Source of the DNA: Aliidiomarina quisquiliarum
GTDB lineage: Bacteria > Pseudomonadota > Gammaproteobacteria > Enterobacterales > Alteromonadaceae
Assembly (NCBI RefSeq): GCF_023922585.1
Contig: NZ_JAMFTN010000014.1
Coordinates: 130,232-194,231 of the forward strand
Length of the DNA: 64,000 nucleotides
Direction of reading: 5' to 3'
Below are positions 43,829 to 54,114 of this stretch, piece after piece (position 1 is the first letter of the stretch; each line of letters begins with the position of its first letter). The notes below the pieces were generated by a model, which saw only the letters and a program-made list of their open reading frames with translations, ran no database searches and was not told the origin of the DNA. Position numbers and translations under genes: made by a program.

Positions 43829-45964
43829 ATGGATATTAAAAATAACCCTTGGCACCGTATCATAGGCCCGTTAATGGTTGCCTTGGCTGCGTTGCTTATG
43901 TTTAGCACTGCAGCTTTAGCTTGGGACGACTTGAGCGTTGACGAAATTAAACAGCTAGCTAGCGAGGGCAATGTTAGTGCGCAATATCAAATGGCTGTTA
44001 TGTTTCAAAACGGCACTAGGGTACCTCAGTCTTATGCAGACGCAGCAATTTATTATCGGCTGGCGGCAGAGCAGGGCAACGAATTTGCTGCCACAAACTT
44101 AGGGGTGCTTTATGAACAGGGTTTGGGGGTACCCCAGTCGGCAACCGAAGCCGCCTATTTTTATGCTATAGGAGCTGAAAAAGGGGTTGCTACTGCCCAA
44201 GCGGTCTTGGGCTTTATGTACCAAAATGGCCAAGGGGTAGAGCAAAGCGACACCCAAGCAGCACATTGGTATCAAGCTGCGGCAGAACAAGGTGACGCGG
44301 GGGCCCAAGCCAGCTTAGGTTACTTGTATCGCAGTGGCCGTGGGGTGACTCAGTCAAACCAACAAGCGGCTTACTGGTATTTACAAGCGGCTGAACAAGG
44401 GAATGCTTGGGCGCAACATAACCTTGCTTTAATGTATGACTATGGCCGTGGTGTTGAGCCTTCAGACAGCGAGGCAGTGCGTTGGTATCAAGCGGCCGCT
44501 GAGCAGGGCTATGCGCCGGCACAAAGTAATTTAGCCTATATGATTGAACATAGTCGTGGTATTGACCATGTTGCTAGCAATGCTGCCCACTGGTATTTAT
44601 TAGCGGCTGAACAAGGCCATGTAGAAGCGCAAAGTAATATCGCTTTAATGTATCAGGCTGGCCGCGGTGTAACTGCTTCGAAAACAGAAGCAGCACGCTG
44701 GTTCCAGGCCGCAGCAGCAGGAGGTAGCCTGGTGGCTCAGGCCCACTTAGGAGAAGCGTACTTAATTGGTGCGGGCCTTGAGCAGTCCGACAGTTTAGCT
44801 TTTAAGTGGTTAAAGCTGGCTGCTGAGCAAGCCGATGTTAATGCGCAAGTATTGATTGCTACCATGTACGAGCAAGGCCGTGGTACAGCCGTTGATATAG
44901 CAGCCGCTGCCCACTACTACCAGCTGGCGGCAGAGCAAAACAATATAAGCGCCCAGCATAAAATAGGCACTATGTATGAACTTGGAGAGGGAGTGCCACA
45001 ATCTTACAGCTTGGCTGTGCAGTGGTATAAACAAGCAGCGGAAGCAGGCTTGGTTGCGGCGCAGAATAATTTAGCGCTGTTATATGAACATGGCCATGGT
45101 GTAGAGCACTCGTTCCCTTTGGCGGCGCATTGGTATACGGCCGCAGCCGAGCAAGGCCATGTGAATGCTCAAGTAAGTTTGGCGGCAATGTTAGCAAAGG
45201 GCCAGGGCGTTGAACAAAACATGAGCGCAGCCTTAGGCTGGTACCAAGCTGCGGCAGAACAAGGGCATGTAGCTGCGCAAGCACGTTTAGGCGACTTATA
45301 TAGCCAGGAAGAAGGTGTAGCAGGCAATAATACGGAAGCAGCGCGCTGGTATGCAATGGCCGCAGCACAGGGCCATATGTGGGCGCAAGCAAGGTTAGCC
45401 CTGTTCTATGAAGAAGGCCGGGGAGTTCAGTCTTCTGCCCAGGAAGCGGCCAAGTGGTATACCAAGGCAGCCGAGCAAGGCCATGTAGGCGCGCAAAATA
45501 ATTTAGCCTTGTTGTATCGCTCTGGCTCAGGGGTGCAACAGTCAGACCAAGAAGCGGTTCGTTGGTATCGGGCAGCTGCAGAACAAGGCCATGTAAATGC
45601 CCAAATGAGCTTGGCCTTTATGCTTGAAAGTGGCTTAGGCGTTGCTGTATCTGAAGCCAATGCAGCAATTTGGTATGAAAAAGCTGCGGTGCAAAACCAC
45701 CATGGTGCACAATACAATTTAGCTATTTTATACGAGCAAGGCCGTGGTGTGGCGCAAAACCATGAGGAAGCATTGCGTTTATATCACTTAGCTGCAGAGG
45801 CAGGCCATGCAGAGGCGCAAAATAATTTGGGCCTAATGTATTACCATGGGTTAGGTACTCCGGTGTCTGATCGCGACGCCAAACATTGGTTTTCTGCTGC
45901 TTCAGCGCAAGGCCATGAAGGCGCTTTAAATAACTTAGCTGTAATGAACAAAGCAGGTCGCTAA
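43829..45964 (+). CDS. Sel1-like repeat (TPR) protein
   Basis: After a signal peptide (PLMVALAALLMFSTAALA), nearly the whole 711-residue protein consists of about 18 Sel1-like repeats of 36 residues, with the pattern A-x-W-Y-x-x-A-A-E-Q-G-x-x-x-A-Q-x-N-L-A. These stack into a solenoid that binds proteins or peptidoglycan-related partners. It is probably periplasmic. The DNA repeats are diverged enough not to be identical, so the array is old or under selection. It lies 23 bases after the VIT gene and may be co-transcribed; the partner is unknown. Confidence 0.92.
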   Translation: MDIKNNPWHRIIGPLMVALAALLMFSTAALAWDDLSVDEIKQLASEGNVSAQYQMAVMFQNGTRVPQSYADAAIYYRLAAEQGNEFAATNLGVLYEQGLGVPQSATEAAYFYAIGAEKGVATAQAVLGFMYQNGQGVEQSDTQAAHWYQAAAEQGDAGAQASLGYLYRSGRGVTQSNQQAAYWYLQAAEQGNAWAQHNLALMYDYGRGVEPSDSEAVRWYQAAAEQGYAPAQSNLAYMIEHSRGIDHVASNAAHWYLLAAEQGHVEAQSNIALMYQAGRGVTASKTEAARWFQAAAAGGSLVAQAHLGEAYLIGAGLEQSDSLAFKWLKLAAEQADVNAQVLIATMYEQGRGTAVDIAAAAHYYQLAAEQNNISAQHKIGTMYELGEGVPQSYSLAVQWYKQAAEAGLVAAQNNLALLYEHGHGVEHSFPLAAHWYTAAAEQGHVNAQVSLAAMLAKGQGVEQNMSAALGWYQAAAEQGHVAAQARLGDLYSQEEGVAGNNTEAARWYAMAAAQGHMWAQARLALFYEEGRGVQSSAQEAAKWYTKAAEQGHVGAQNNLALLYRSGSGVQQSDQEAVRWYRAAAEQGHVNAQMSLAFMLESGLGVAVSEANAAIWYEKAAVQNHHGAQYNLAILYEQGRGVAQNHEEALRLYHLAAEAGHAEAQNNLGLMYYHGLGTPVSDRDAKHWFSAASAQGHEGALNNLAVMNKAGR

Positions 45965-46197
45965 GCATAAGCAACATCTTATTTTAGTTTAATCGGTTAT
46001 AGGTGTTGCTATTCGAAAATATAGCTGTAGAATACGTCTCGTGCTTGAAAAAGAATATCGATTTAAATCTCCATCACGTTGCAAGATGTCTACGTTCTGA
46101 AGTTCCTTAAGTTTGAATTTGTTTTTCCTGCATAACTCGGCCAAGAGTAATGTTGCTTGCGGCTTTTCAAATTAAGAAATTTCAGGATTAAAAAAAT
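45965..46197 (+). promoter_or_regulatory. Long leader of the cold-shock gene
   Basis: About 230 bases separate the Sel1 gene from the cold-shock ATG. Genes of this family carry long, structured 5' leaders that control translation with temperature; this stretch has the right size and place. A TAGAATAC -10-like sequence lies near 46026. No precise element was identified. Confidence 0.4.
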
Positions 46198-46407
46198 ATG
46201 TCAGATACAATTACTGGTACAGTGAAGTGGTTCAACGAGTCTAAAGGTTTTGGTTTCATCGAGCGTGAAGGTGGCCCAGACGTTTTCGCACACTTCAGTG
46301 CAATTACCGGTAACGGTTTCAAAACCTTAGCTGAAGGCCAAAAGGTTTCTTTCACCGTAACTCAGGGCCAAAAAGGTCCACAAGCTGAAAACATCGTTGC
46401 TCTATAA
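46198..46407 (+). CDS. CspA family cold-shock protein
   Basis: The 69-residue protein is a single cold-shock domain with both RNA-binding motifs, KGFGFI (RNP1) and VFAHF (RNP2). It binds single-stranded RNA and DNA, melts RNA secondary structure and helps transcription and translation in the cold or as a general chaperone. It has a long leader upstream and a strong terminator downstream, so it is a single-gene unit. Confidence 0.95.
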   Translation: MSDTITGTVKWFNESKGFGFIEREGGPDVFAHFSAITGNGFKTLAEGQKVSFTVTQGQKGPQAENIVAL

Positions 46408-46433
46408 GCAATAGTTTAAGCTAAAAGATTCTT

Positions 46434-46460
46434 AAGGCAGCCCAAGGGCTGCCTTTTTCT
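46434..46460 (+). terminator. Rho-independent terminator of the cold-shock gene
   Basis: A perfect ten-base stem AAGGCAGCCC / GGGCTGCCTT with a two-base AA gap is followed by a T-rich run. It starts 27 bases after the stop codon. Confidence 0.9.
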
Positions 46461-46545
46461 TTGCTTGTTTTTCAGTAGCCTGTCATAGTTTACCTGCCCT
46501 TTTCAATAATAAAACTCGAACCTAATTATTAACGATGGACTTGCT

Positions 46546-48441
46546 ATGTTTCGTTTGCGCTTAATAGATCGTCTCAAATATATGATGGAACGCATGCTCG
46601 ACGGCGGGCCTTTTGGGCAGTTGTTGTTAGTAGGCGCGGTGGTGGCTTTTGTTGCCCTAGGGGGTGGTGTGCTGGCATTTTGGTTTGCTCCCGCAGGCGT
46701 GCTAGCTGAAGAAGTATGGTGGTCGTTCTTAAGGCTAACCGACCCAGGTTACTTAGGCGACGATGAAGGGCTATGGCGCAGGGGTATTTCTACCTTGTTA
46801 ACCGTATTAGGTTATGTGCTTTTTATGGGTACTTTAGTGGCTATCATGACCCAATGGTTATTTCGCCAAATGCGCCACTTAGAACAAGGGCACACACCAA
46901 TAACATTTAAGTCGCATCGGGTTATTTTGGGCTGGACTTCGCGTACGTTACCGGTTTTACGTGAGCTGCTTGAACATGGTAAAAGCCGCGGGCCAGAAAG
47001 TCGTATTGCAGTGTTAGCCGACGATATTACCGAAGGGCCGGTGAGCGAAGTATTAAACGAGCGCTGGAGCCACTCCGAGCGGCGTCGAGTGGTGTTGCGG
47101 TCTGGCTCAACGCTTAACCCTGAACACTTGCATCGCGTTGCTATTGAACAAGCCAATTGCATATTAATACCGCGGCGAAGTAATACCAGTGAATCGGTGC
47201 TAAATGCCGACGCCGACATTATTAAAATGCTGTTGTCGCTTGATACCCAAACCGCCTATTTAAAACAGCGTCCATTTGTAGTGGCAGAGCTGCTCGACGC
47301 TAATAAAATACCAGTGGCGCTACACACCTATAAGGGCCCGCTGCAAATTATTCCAAGCGACACAGTTATTGCGCGCATTATTGCCCGTAGTGTTATTTAT
47401 AGCGGTTTGCTAAGGGCGTTAAACGCGTTACTTATTGATGTAGAGCAGCCATTGCTTATTCCGCACCATTACCCCGGTTTAACTGGCAAAAGCTGGCGTG
47501 AGGTATTTAACTATTTTGACCAAGCCACTCCATGTGGGGTTATACAGGTGCAGGGCGGGCAACGCAAAACTATGCTGGCACCACCTTTAGACTATGTGTT
47601 AACCGAGCATGATCTTGTGGTCATTCTTGCTCACCGAAACGATAAACAGCAGCCATTAAACCAGCCCCAAAAAATGCTTTCGTTACAAGAGCCGGCCAAA
47701 CTAATACAAAAAGCTCATGCGAGCCGTCATCGCTTACTTGTTTTAGGCTGGAATAGCCGCGTTCCTAAAGTGTTAGACGAACTAGCGCGGGAAAAAAATG
47801 TTTATTTTGACGTAACATTAGTGTCTACCGCGCCGGTAGCCGATCGTGAACAGGCTTTAACGGAGCAACTAGGCGAGAATTGGCCAGGAGTAACAAAGTG
47901 TTTGCAAGCGGATTATACCAATGAAACTGTGCAGCAAGGGTTACACCCAGAAATGTTCCATACGGTATTGTTATTTAGTAGCGACCGAGTAGGTACCGGA
48001 GAAGAAGCCGACGCGCGAAGCATTGTGGCCTTTATGGTGCTGGACTATTTATTGAGTAAGTTAGCAAAAGGGCGTGTTCGGCCTCACGTTCTGTTAGAAT
48101 TACACGATCAAAGTAATGAAGTGTATGTGAGTCATTCGAATAACGATGTAATGGTAAGTTCGGTTATTATATCTCACATTTTAGCGCAAGTTGCGCTGCA
48201 TCCGTACTTACGTTCCGTGTACGACGACTTGTTGTCTAGCCATGGCGCGCACCTAAGTATTCGTTTTTTACCCGAAGGTTTACACCGGGAGCTGGCAATA
48301 GCCGAAGTGCAACAATACGTTTTGGCGGAAGGAGGGGTATTGCTCGGGGTAAACCCCACGGGCAAACACGTTGAACTAAATGTACGGGCGAATAAGCGTT
48401 TTACCTTTGGGCCGCAAAGCCAGTTAATAGTTATTCGTTAA
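46546..48441 (+). CDS. CASTOR/POLLUX-like ion channel with regulatory (RCK/TrkA-N-type) domains
   Basis: The 631-residue protein has two membrane segments near the N-terminus (LLLVGAVVAFVALGGGVLAFWF and TLLTVLGYVLFMGTLVAIMTQWL) with a pore-like loop between them (WWSFLRLTDPG). A long cytoplasmic part has two nucleotide-binding-type units, beginning HRVILGWTSRTLPVLREL and HRLLVLGWNSRVPKVLDEL. This matches the DMI1/CASTOR/POLLUX group of cation channels. The natural ion and trigger in bacteria are poorly known. The DUF3010 gene follows 31 bases later. Confidence 0.85.
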   Translation: MFRLRLIDRLKYMMERMLDGGPFGQLLLVGAVVAFVALGGGVLAFWFAPAGVLAEEVWWSFLRLTDPGYLGDDEGLWRRGISTLLTVLGYVLFMGTLVAIMTQWLFRQMRHLEQGHTPITFKSHRVILGWTSRTLPVLRELLEHGKSRGPESRIAVLADDITEGPVSEVLNERWSHSERRRVVLRSGSTLNPEHLHRVAIEQANCILIPRRSNTSESVLNADADIIKMLLSLDTQTAYLKQRPFVVAELLDANKIPVALHTYKGPLQIIPSDTVIARIIARSVIYSGLLRALNALLIDVEQPLLIPHHYPGLTGKSWREVFNYFDQATPCGVIQVQGGQRKTMLAPPLDYVLTEHDLVVILAHRNDKQQPLNQPQKMLSLQEPAKLIQKAHASRHRLLVLGWNSRVPKVLDELAREKNVYFDVTLVSTAPVADREQALTEQLGENWPGVTKCLQADYTNETVQQGLHPEMFHTVLLFSSDRVGTGEEADARSIVAFMVLDYLLSKLAKGRVRPHVLLELHDQSNEVYVSHSNNDVMVSSVIISHILAQVALHPYLRSVYDDLLSSHGAHLSIRFLPEGLHRELAIAEVQQYVLAEGGVLLGVNPTGKHVELNVRANKRFTFGPQSQLIVIR

Positions 48442-48472
48442 TAATCAGTCTAACAGTTTATAGGAGTGGGTT

Positions 48473-48898
48473 ATGCGTGTGTGTGCCGTTGAAATTAAAA
48501 GTAATGAAATGATTTTTTGTTTATTAGAAAAAAAAGACGGTTTGTTTCAAATTCCCGACTGTCGCCAACACCGTTTACAGCTGAGCAAAGATCAAGATGC
48601 AGAAAACTTACACAAGCTGCAATTTACCCTGAAGAAATTAGTTGAAGACTATAAAATAGACGCCTTTGTGATTAAAGAGCGCATGCAGCGAGGAAAATTC
48701 GCAGGAAGTGCAGTTGGCTTTAAAATTGAAGCGCTTATTCAACTCATAGACACCGCCGACACCTTTATTTTATCGAGCAGTGAGCAAAAAGAAATACTGA
48801 AGCGCAATCCTATTCCTGTCGACTTTGTCGACACGGGCCTAAAAAAATATCAAGAACCTGCTTTTGTCACCGGGTTTTCGTTTTTGTCTAAGCGCTAA
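48473..48898 (+). CDS. DUF3010 family protein
   Basis: The 141-residue protein matches DUF3010: VCAVEIKSNEMIFCLL, then CRQHRLQLSKDQDAENLHKLQFTLKKLVEDY, then VIKERMQRGKFAGSAVGFKIEALIQL. The function is unknown; the opening strands resemble an RNase H-like fold, but this is an inference. TAGGAGTGG is the ribosome site. It is the last gene before the SUF operon. Confidence 0.85.
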   Translation: MRVCAVEIKSNEMIFCLLEKKDGLFQIPDCRQHRLQLSKDQDAENLHKLQFTLKKLVEDYKIDAFVIKERMQRGKFAGSAVGFKIEALIQLIDTADTFILSSSEQKEILKRNPIPVDFVDTGLKKYQEPAFVTGFSFLSKR

Positions 48899-48957
48899 AC
48901 TAGCTATAAGGCAAGCCTATAAAGGCCAGCCCAAGGGGCTTAATTGAATTGGTCATA

Positions 48958-48990
48958 ATACTTGAGTGATTTAGTCAAGAACTGTATAAT
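48958..48990 (+). promoter_or_regulatory. suf promoter with an IscR-type box
   Basis: ATACTTGAGTGATTTAGTCAAG (48958 on) is an inverted pair CTTGA...TCAAG of the type 1 IscR kind. It overlaps a promoter with -35 TTGAGT (48962-48967), a 17-base spacer and a perfect -10 TATAAT (48985-48990), 37 bases before sufB. Binding there should block RNA polymerase. Confidence 0.82.
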
Positions 48991-49026
48991 CAGTTCATAA
49001 AGATTAGCTAGTCATGAGGTTTTAGC

Positions 49027-50463
49027 ATGAGTGAACAAATCGAACAGGCGATTGCACGTGAGTATGAAGCAGGCTTCGTTTCTGACATAGAGTCAGACAC
49101 CTTCGAACCTGGTTTAGACGAAGACGTGATTCGTCGCATTTCTGAAATGAAACAAGAGCCAGACTGGATGTTGGAATGGCGTTTACAAGCATTTCGTTCG
49201 TGGCAAAAAATGGCCGAGCCAGACTGGGCTAAGCTAGGTTATGAACCTATCGACTATCAAACTATTTCTTATTACTCTGCCCCCAAAAGCATGAAAGACA
49301 GACCAAAGTCTTTGGCCGAGGTTGATCCTGAACTTATTCGCACCTATGAAAAATTAGGAATTCCACTGCACGAGCAAGAAATGCTTGCTGGTGTAGCAGT
49401 AGACGTTGTGTTCGACTCGGTATCGGTAGTAACTACCTTCCGTGAAAAACTGGCTGAATCGGGTGTTATCTTTTGCCCTATTTCTGAAGCCATTCGCAAA
49501 TACCCAGAATTGGTTAAAAAGTATTTAGGTACCGTGGTGCCTCGCACCGATAACTTCTTTGCGGCGCTAAACAGCGCGGTGTTTACCGACGGCTCCTTTG
49601 TTTATATTCCTAAGGGTGTTCGTTGCCCTATGGAGCTAAGCACCTATTTCCGCATAAACGAATTAAACACCGGCCAGTTTGAACGTACACTTATTATTGC
49701 CGAAGAAGGCAGCCATGTAAGCTACCTCGAAGGCTGTACGGCGCCCATGCGTGATGAAAATCAATTACACGCAGCCGTGGTTGAATTAGTTGCGCTAGAT
49801 GACTCAGAAATAAAATACAGCACCGTACAAAACTGGTACCCAGGCGACGAAAACGGCGTTGGTGGTATTTTTAACTTTGTAACCAAGCGTGGCGTTGCTG
49901 AAAAGAATGCGAAAATTTCTTGGACCCAGGTAGAAACCGGGTCAGCCATTACATGGAAGTACCCAAGCTGCATTTTACGCGGCGACAATAGTGTAGGTGA
50001 GTTTTACTCAGTCGCATTAACCCGTTCACGCCAACAAGCCGACACGGGTACAAAAATGATCCACTTAGGTAAAAACACCACATCGACCATTATTTCCAAA
50101 GGTATTTCAGCAGGTAACAGTAGTAATACCTACCGCGGTTTAGTGAAAATGGGGCCAAATGCAGACGGCGCCAGAAACTTTACCGAGTGTGACTCGCTGC
50201 TAATTGGCGACACCTGCGCTGCCCATACCTTCCCATATATAGAAAGCGCAAACCCAACGGCCATAGTTGAGCACGAAGCAACCACGTCGACGGTAAGTGA
50301 CGACCAGTTATTCTTATGTCAGCAACGCGGGCTCGACATTGAAAAAGCAATTTCAATGATTGTGAATGGTTTTTGTAAAGATGTGTTTAAAGAGCTACCA
50401 ATGGAGTTTGCGGTTGAAGCAGGCAAGTTATTAGAAATTAGTCTTGAAGGTTCAGTGGGGTAA
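49027..50463 (+). CDS. sufB: Fe-S cluster assembly scaffold SufB
   Basis: The 478-residue protein matches SufB over its length: [18 protein letters not shown] near the start, [39 protein letters not shown] and IEHEATTS-like [16 protein letters not shown]. With SufC and SufD it forms the SufBC2D complex on which clusters are built from sulfur delivered by SufS and SufE. It is the first gene of the operon, preceded by the IscR box; ATGAGGT before the ATG is the ribosome site. sufC begins three bases after its stop. Confidence 0.97.
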   Translation: MSEQIEQAIAREYEAGFVSDIESDTFEPGLDEDVIRRISEMKQEPDWMLEWRLQAFRSWQKMAEPDWAKLGYEPIDYQTISYYSAPKSMKDRPKSLAEVDPELIRTYEKLGIPLHEQEMLAGVAVDVVFDSVSVVTTFREKLAESGVIFCPISEAIRKYPELVKKYLGTVVPRTDNFFAALNSAVFTDGSFVYIPKGVRCPMELSTYFRINELNTGQFERTLIIAEEGSHVSYLEGCTAPMRDENQLHAAVVELVALDDSEIKYSTVQNWYPGDENGVGGIFNFVTKRGVAEKNAKISWTQVETGSAITWKYPSCILRGDNSVGEFYSVALTRSRQQADTGTKMIHLGKNTTSTIISKGISAGNSSNTYRGLVKMGPNADGARNFTECDSLLIGDTCAAHTFPYIESANPTAIVEHEATTSTVSDDQLFLCQQRGLDIEKAISMIVNGFCKDVFKELPMEFAVEAGKLLEISLEGSVG

Positions 50464-50466
50464 AAC

Positions 50467-51225
50467 ATGTTAAGTATTAAAAATTTGCACGCCAGCATTG
50501 AAGGCAAAGAAATTCTTAAAGGGTTAAATTTAAACGTTAAACCAGGTGAAGTACACGCCATCATGGGCCCCAATGGTGCGGGTAAAAGTACCCTAGGTTA
50601 TGTATTGTCAGGCCGTGAAGAATACGAAGCAACCAGCGGCAAAGTTGAATTTGAACAGCGCGACTTACTTGAGCTCGAAGTAGACGAGCGTGCTCGTGCA
50701 GGCCTTTTCCTTGCCTTCCAATACCCAGTTGAAATTCCTGGGGTAAGTAATATGGAATTCCTAAAGGAAAGTGTTAGCGCTGCGCGTAAAGAACGGGGCC
50801 AAGAGCAACTAACCGCTGCGGAATTTTTAAAAGCAGCCAGAGCCGCCTGTGAACAAGTGAACCTGCCGGTTGAGTTTTTACGCCGTGGCGTGAACGAAGG
50901 TTTTTCCGGTGGTGAGAAAAAGCGTAATGAAATTATGCAAATGATCATGCTCGAGCCGACCTTGTGTATTCTAGACGAGTCGGACTCAGGGTTAGATATT
51001 GATGCGCTGAAAGTGGTTGCCGACGGCGTAAACAGCCAACGGGACGGTAAGCGTAGTTTTATTGTTATAACCCATTACCAACGCCTACTTGACTTTATTC
51101 AGCCTGACTTTGTGCATATTTTAGCCGATGGCAAAATAGCCAAAAGCGGCGGTCCTGAATTAGCCAAAGAAGTTGAGGCAAGCGGTTATGCATGGTTAGA
51201 AAACCATGAGGAGGCAAATGCATGA
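50467..51225 (+). CDS. sufC: Fe-S cluster assembly ATPase SufC
   Basis: The 252-residue ABC-type ATPase has Walker A GPNGAGKST, signature FSGGEKKRNEI and Walker B LCILDESDSGLDIDAL, with the SufC-type aspartate-serine-aspartate after Walker B. ATP hydrolysis drives changes in SufB and SufD. Its stop overlaps the sufD start by four bases, so the two are translationally coupled. Confidence 0.97.
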   Translation: MLSIKNLHASIEGKEILKGLNLNVKPGEVHAIMGPNGAGKSTLGYVLSGREEYEATSGKVEFEQRDLLELEVDERARAGLFLAFQYPVEIPGVSNMEFLKESVSAARKERGQEQLTAAEFLKAARAACEQVNLPVEFLRRGVNEGFSGGEKKRNEIMQMIMLEPTLCILDESDSGLDIDALKVVADGVNSQRDGKRSFIVITHYQRLLDFIQPDFVHILADGKIAKSGGPELAKEVEASGYAWLENHEEANA

Positions 51226-52484
51226 GCCAGTGGTTAGCGAATGTTATTGATCGAGCCAGCTCGGTTAATGATTGGCTGAGCCCGGTCCGGCAAGAAGCCT
51301 TAACACGATTAAAATCAACGTCGTGGCCAACACGGCGCACAGAAGAATGGCGCTATACCTCGTTGCATGCGCTGGCAAATTTAACCTTAAACGAAGCAAC
51401 TAATTCTAAGGCTTTAGCTGAAGCGCCGGTAGTTTCCAACCTAAACAGCATTGATATTGTATTTGTTGATGGCGTACCAGCAACCGATTTAACCGCCTTA
51501 AACTTACCAGCAGGGTTAACAATTCACTCGTTAGCTAACGCCAGCGAAGCAATACAACAGCAAGCCAGCAAAGTGTTTAATCAAGTAAAACCAGACGCCC
51601 ATTTATTTGGCTTGGTAAACGACGCGTTAGCGTTGCAAGGTGTGTTTATCAACGTAGCCGCCGGGGTTCAACTTGAACAGCCAATACGTGTTGTGAACTT
51701 GGTGAGTGCGGGTATTGAATCGCACAACCGGGTGTTAGTAAACCTTGGTGCAAATGCCCAGGCCACCATTATTGAACATGGTGCCGGCCAAGGTAATAGC
51801 ATGAATACCGCCTTTGCTGAATATGTAATAGGTACTGAAGCCAAGCTTGAGCATTATCGCTTTGCGCTGCATGGCGAAGAAGCGATTCATATTGGTGGCT
51901 GCCACTTTAAAATGGGTGAGTCGTCGCGCTTAAATAGCACTATTGTTGGTTACGGTAGCCAAATTAGCCGTATCGACACGGACGTGGTGCACGCGGCAGA
52001 GCACGCACTGGCGAAAATGAACTGTATTTATTTGTTGGGCCCGAAAGAGCATTTCGACCTACACAGTTTAATTGAGCACGTGGTTCCTAATGGTACCACC
52101 GAGCAAAATGCCCGGGGTATTGTGGGCGACAAAGCTCGAGCGGTATTTAGTGGCCGTATTCTTATTCACCGCGATGCGCAAAAAACCTTAGCAGAATTAC
52201 ATAACCGTAACCTGCTAATGTCTCGTGGTGCACAAATTAGTACCACGCCAGCGTTAGAAATTTACGCCGACGACGTTCAATGTGCCCACGGTGCCACTAT
52301 TGCCGAGATTGCCGAAGAAGACTTGTATTACCTACAAGCCCGCGGTATTTCGCGCAAGCAAGCGTTGATCATGCTGAATTTTGGTTTTATTCAAGAGTTA
52401 GTTAGCCAAATGCCGAACAAAGCGCTGGCCGCTTGGTTAGAGCCTTTACTACGTGAACGCTTTGCGACAATGGAGTCAGAATGA
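51222..52484 (+). CDS. sufD: Fe-S cluster assembly protein SufD
   Basis: The 420-residue protein shows the SufD/SufB C-terminal core: HIGGCHFKMGESSRLNSTIVGYGSQISR and FSGRILIHRDAQKTLAELHNRNLLMS, then DVQCAHGATIAEIAEEDLYYLQARGI. It forms the heterodimer with SufB and is needed for iron entry. It overlaps sufC by four bases and sufS by four bases (ATGA type). Confidence 0.96.
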   Translation: MSQWLANVIDRASSVNDWLSPVRQEALTRLKSTSWPTRRTEEWRYTSLHALANLTLNEATNSKALAEAPVVSNLNSIDIVFVDGVPATDLTALNLPAGLTIHSLANASEAIQQQASKVFNQVKPDAHLFGLVNDALALQGVFINVAAGVQLEQPIRVVNLVSAGIESHNRVLVNLGANAQATIIEHGAGQGNSMNTAFAEYVIGTEAKLEHYRFALHGEEAIHIGGCHFKMGESSRLNSTIVGYGSQISRIDTDVVHAAEHALAKMNCIYLLGPKEHFDLHSLIEHVVPNGTTEQNARGIVGDKARAVFSGRILIHRDAQKTLAELHNRNLLMSRGAQISTTPALEIYADDVQCAHGATIAEIAEEDLYYLQARGISRKQALIMLNFGFIQELVSQMPNKALAAWLEPLLRERFATMESE

Positions 52485-53704
52485 GTTTCGACGTATTAGC
52501 TATACGGGAACAGTTTCCTATTTTAAGTCGTGAAGTGCATGGTAAGCCTTTGGTTTACTTAGACAGCGCAGCAACGACACAAAAGCCGCAAGCTGTTATC
52601 GATGCCTTGGTCGACTTTTATACCCAGTGCAATTCAAATGTGCACCGGGGCGCGCACTTTCTTAGCGACGAAGCCACCCGCCGTTTTGAAGCCGCCCGAG
52701 ACACAGTGGCCGGTTTTGTTAACGCTGCCCACCGTGAAGAGTTAATTTGGACCAGCGGCACCACGGAAAGTATTAACATTGTTGCCAAAGGTATGGCTCA
52801 GCGCCTACAGCCTGGCGACGAAGTGGTGGTTACGGAACTTGAACACCACGCTAATTTAGTAACCTGGCAGCAAGCCTGTTTAGCCAGTGGTGCAAGCTTA
52901 AAAGTAGCCCCTATAGAAGACAACGGCGCGTTAAACTTAGCAGCCTTTGAAGCCTTACTGTCGGCTAATACGGCATTTGTGGCAATGCCGCAGGTGTCGA
53001 ACGCTTTAGGTACGGTAAACCCTGTTCAACAACTAATAATGCTTATTCGCCGTTTGGCACCAAAAGCTTTAGTGCTGGTAGACGGTGCTCAAGGTGTAGC
53101 CCACAGCACGGTTGATGTACAGGCGTTAGACTGCGACTTTTACGCGTTTTCTGCCCATAAGCTTTTTGGCCCAACCGGTGTTGGTGCACTTTGGGGCCGC
53201 CGCAGCGTACTTGAAAATTGGCCTGTGTGGTTAACCGGTGGTGAAATGATTGCTACTGTTACCTACCAAAATGCCACTTGGGGACCATTGCCTAGCCGTT
53301 TAGAAGCGGGCACACCGAACATTGCCGGCGCTATTGCTATGGCCGCTGCTATTAAATGGTTCCAGCAATTTAATATGGTTGACGTGCAACGCCACGAAGC
53401 CGAACTTATGGCGCGTGCCGTTGCCTTAGGTAATGAATTTGAAGGCTTGCGCTTGGTGGGTAATGCGCCCGACAAAGTGGGCGTGTACAGCTTTGTGTTA
53501 GGTGCAGGGCATCCTGCCGATGTAGGCTTTATTTTAGACCGCCAAGGCATTGCTATACGTACCGGCGACCACTGTGCACAGCCCTTAATGAAGCGTTTAG
53601 GGGTGCCTGGTACAGCACGGGCTTCGTTTTCAATTTATAACACCTTAGACGAAGTCGAGCAGTTGTTTGTCGGCTTAAGAAAAGCGCAGGAAATGCTCGC
53701 TTAA
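52481..53704 (+). CDS. sufS: Cysteine desulfurase SufS
   Basis: The 407-residue PLP enzyme has YLDSAATTQKP at the start, TELEHHANLV, the PLP lysine in FSAHKLFGPTG, and the cysteine in RTGDHCAQPLMKRL that carries the persulfide. It takes sulfur from cysteine, giving alanine, and passes it to SufE. sufE here lies apart, about 3 kb downstream beyond sulP. Confidence 0.97.
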   Translation: MSFDVLAIREQFPILSREVHGKPLVYLDSAATTQKPQAVIDALVDFYTQCNSNVHRGAHFLSDEATRRFEAARDTVAGFVNAAHREELIWTSGTTESINIVAKGMAQRLQPGDEVVVTELEHHANLVTWQQACLASGASLKVAPIEDNGALNLAAFEALLSANTAFVAMPQVSNALGTVNPVQQLIMLIRRLAPKALVLVDGAQGVAHSTVDVQALDCDFYAFSAHKLFGPTGVGALWGRRSVLENWPVWLTGGEMIATVTYQNATWGPLPSRLEAGTPNIAGAIAMAAAIKWFQQFNMVDVQRHEAELMARAVALGNEFEGLRLVGNAPDKVGVYSFVLGAGHPADVGFILDRQGIAIRTGDHCAQPLMKRLGVPGTARASFSIYNTLDEVEQLFVGLRKAQEMLA

Positions 53705-53718
53705 TTTTTTTTAAAGGA

Positions 53719-54084
53719 GTGATTATGTCTGTTGAAACTTTTGTACCCCAAACGGAAGTGGTACGTTTTACCCCAACGGCGGTGAAGCATTTCGAGGCTA
53801 AACTAGCTGCTGCGCCGGGTAAACTAATTCGTTTGTCGACGAAGGAAAGCGGCTGTACAGGCTTTGCGTATGTGGTGGACTTTGCCGACCAAGCAGAAGC
53901 CGACGACATTATTGTAAACGCTAGCGACAAAGTTACTGTAGCCGTTGCACAGTCAGCCTTAGCTATTCTCGATCGTACCGAAGTTGATTACGTGAAAGAA
54001 GGCATTAATGGTGTGCTGAAGTTTAATAATCCAAACGTAACAGACGCTTGTGGCTGTGGTGAAAGTTTTAGTGTGGGCAATTAA
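53719..54084 (+). CDS. sufA: A-type iron-sulfur carrier protein (SufA/IscA/ErpA-like)
   Basis: The 121-residue protein has the A-type cysteines: SGCTGFAY and the C-terminal CGCGESF. It carries Fe-S clusters from the SufBCD scaffold to target proteins. AAAGGAGTG lies before the ATG, 14 bases after sufS. It could equally be called an ErpA-like carrier; its place in the suf operon supports SufA. Confidence 0.88.
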   Translation: MIMSVETFVPQTEVVRFTPTAVKHFEAKLAAAPGKLIRLSTKESGCTGFAYVVDFADQAEADDIIVNASDKVTVAVAQSALAILDRTEVDYVKEGINGVLKFNNPNVTDACGCGESFSVGN

Positions 54085-54114
54085 TTTTCTAAATATAGAT
54101 AAGAAAGAGCAACC

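Noticed and set aside
43829..45964. The highly repetitive gene could suggest a DNA repeat array
   Set aside because: The repeats are protein-level Sel1 units of 36 residues with diverged DNA inside one continuous reading frame.
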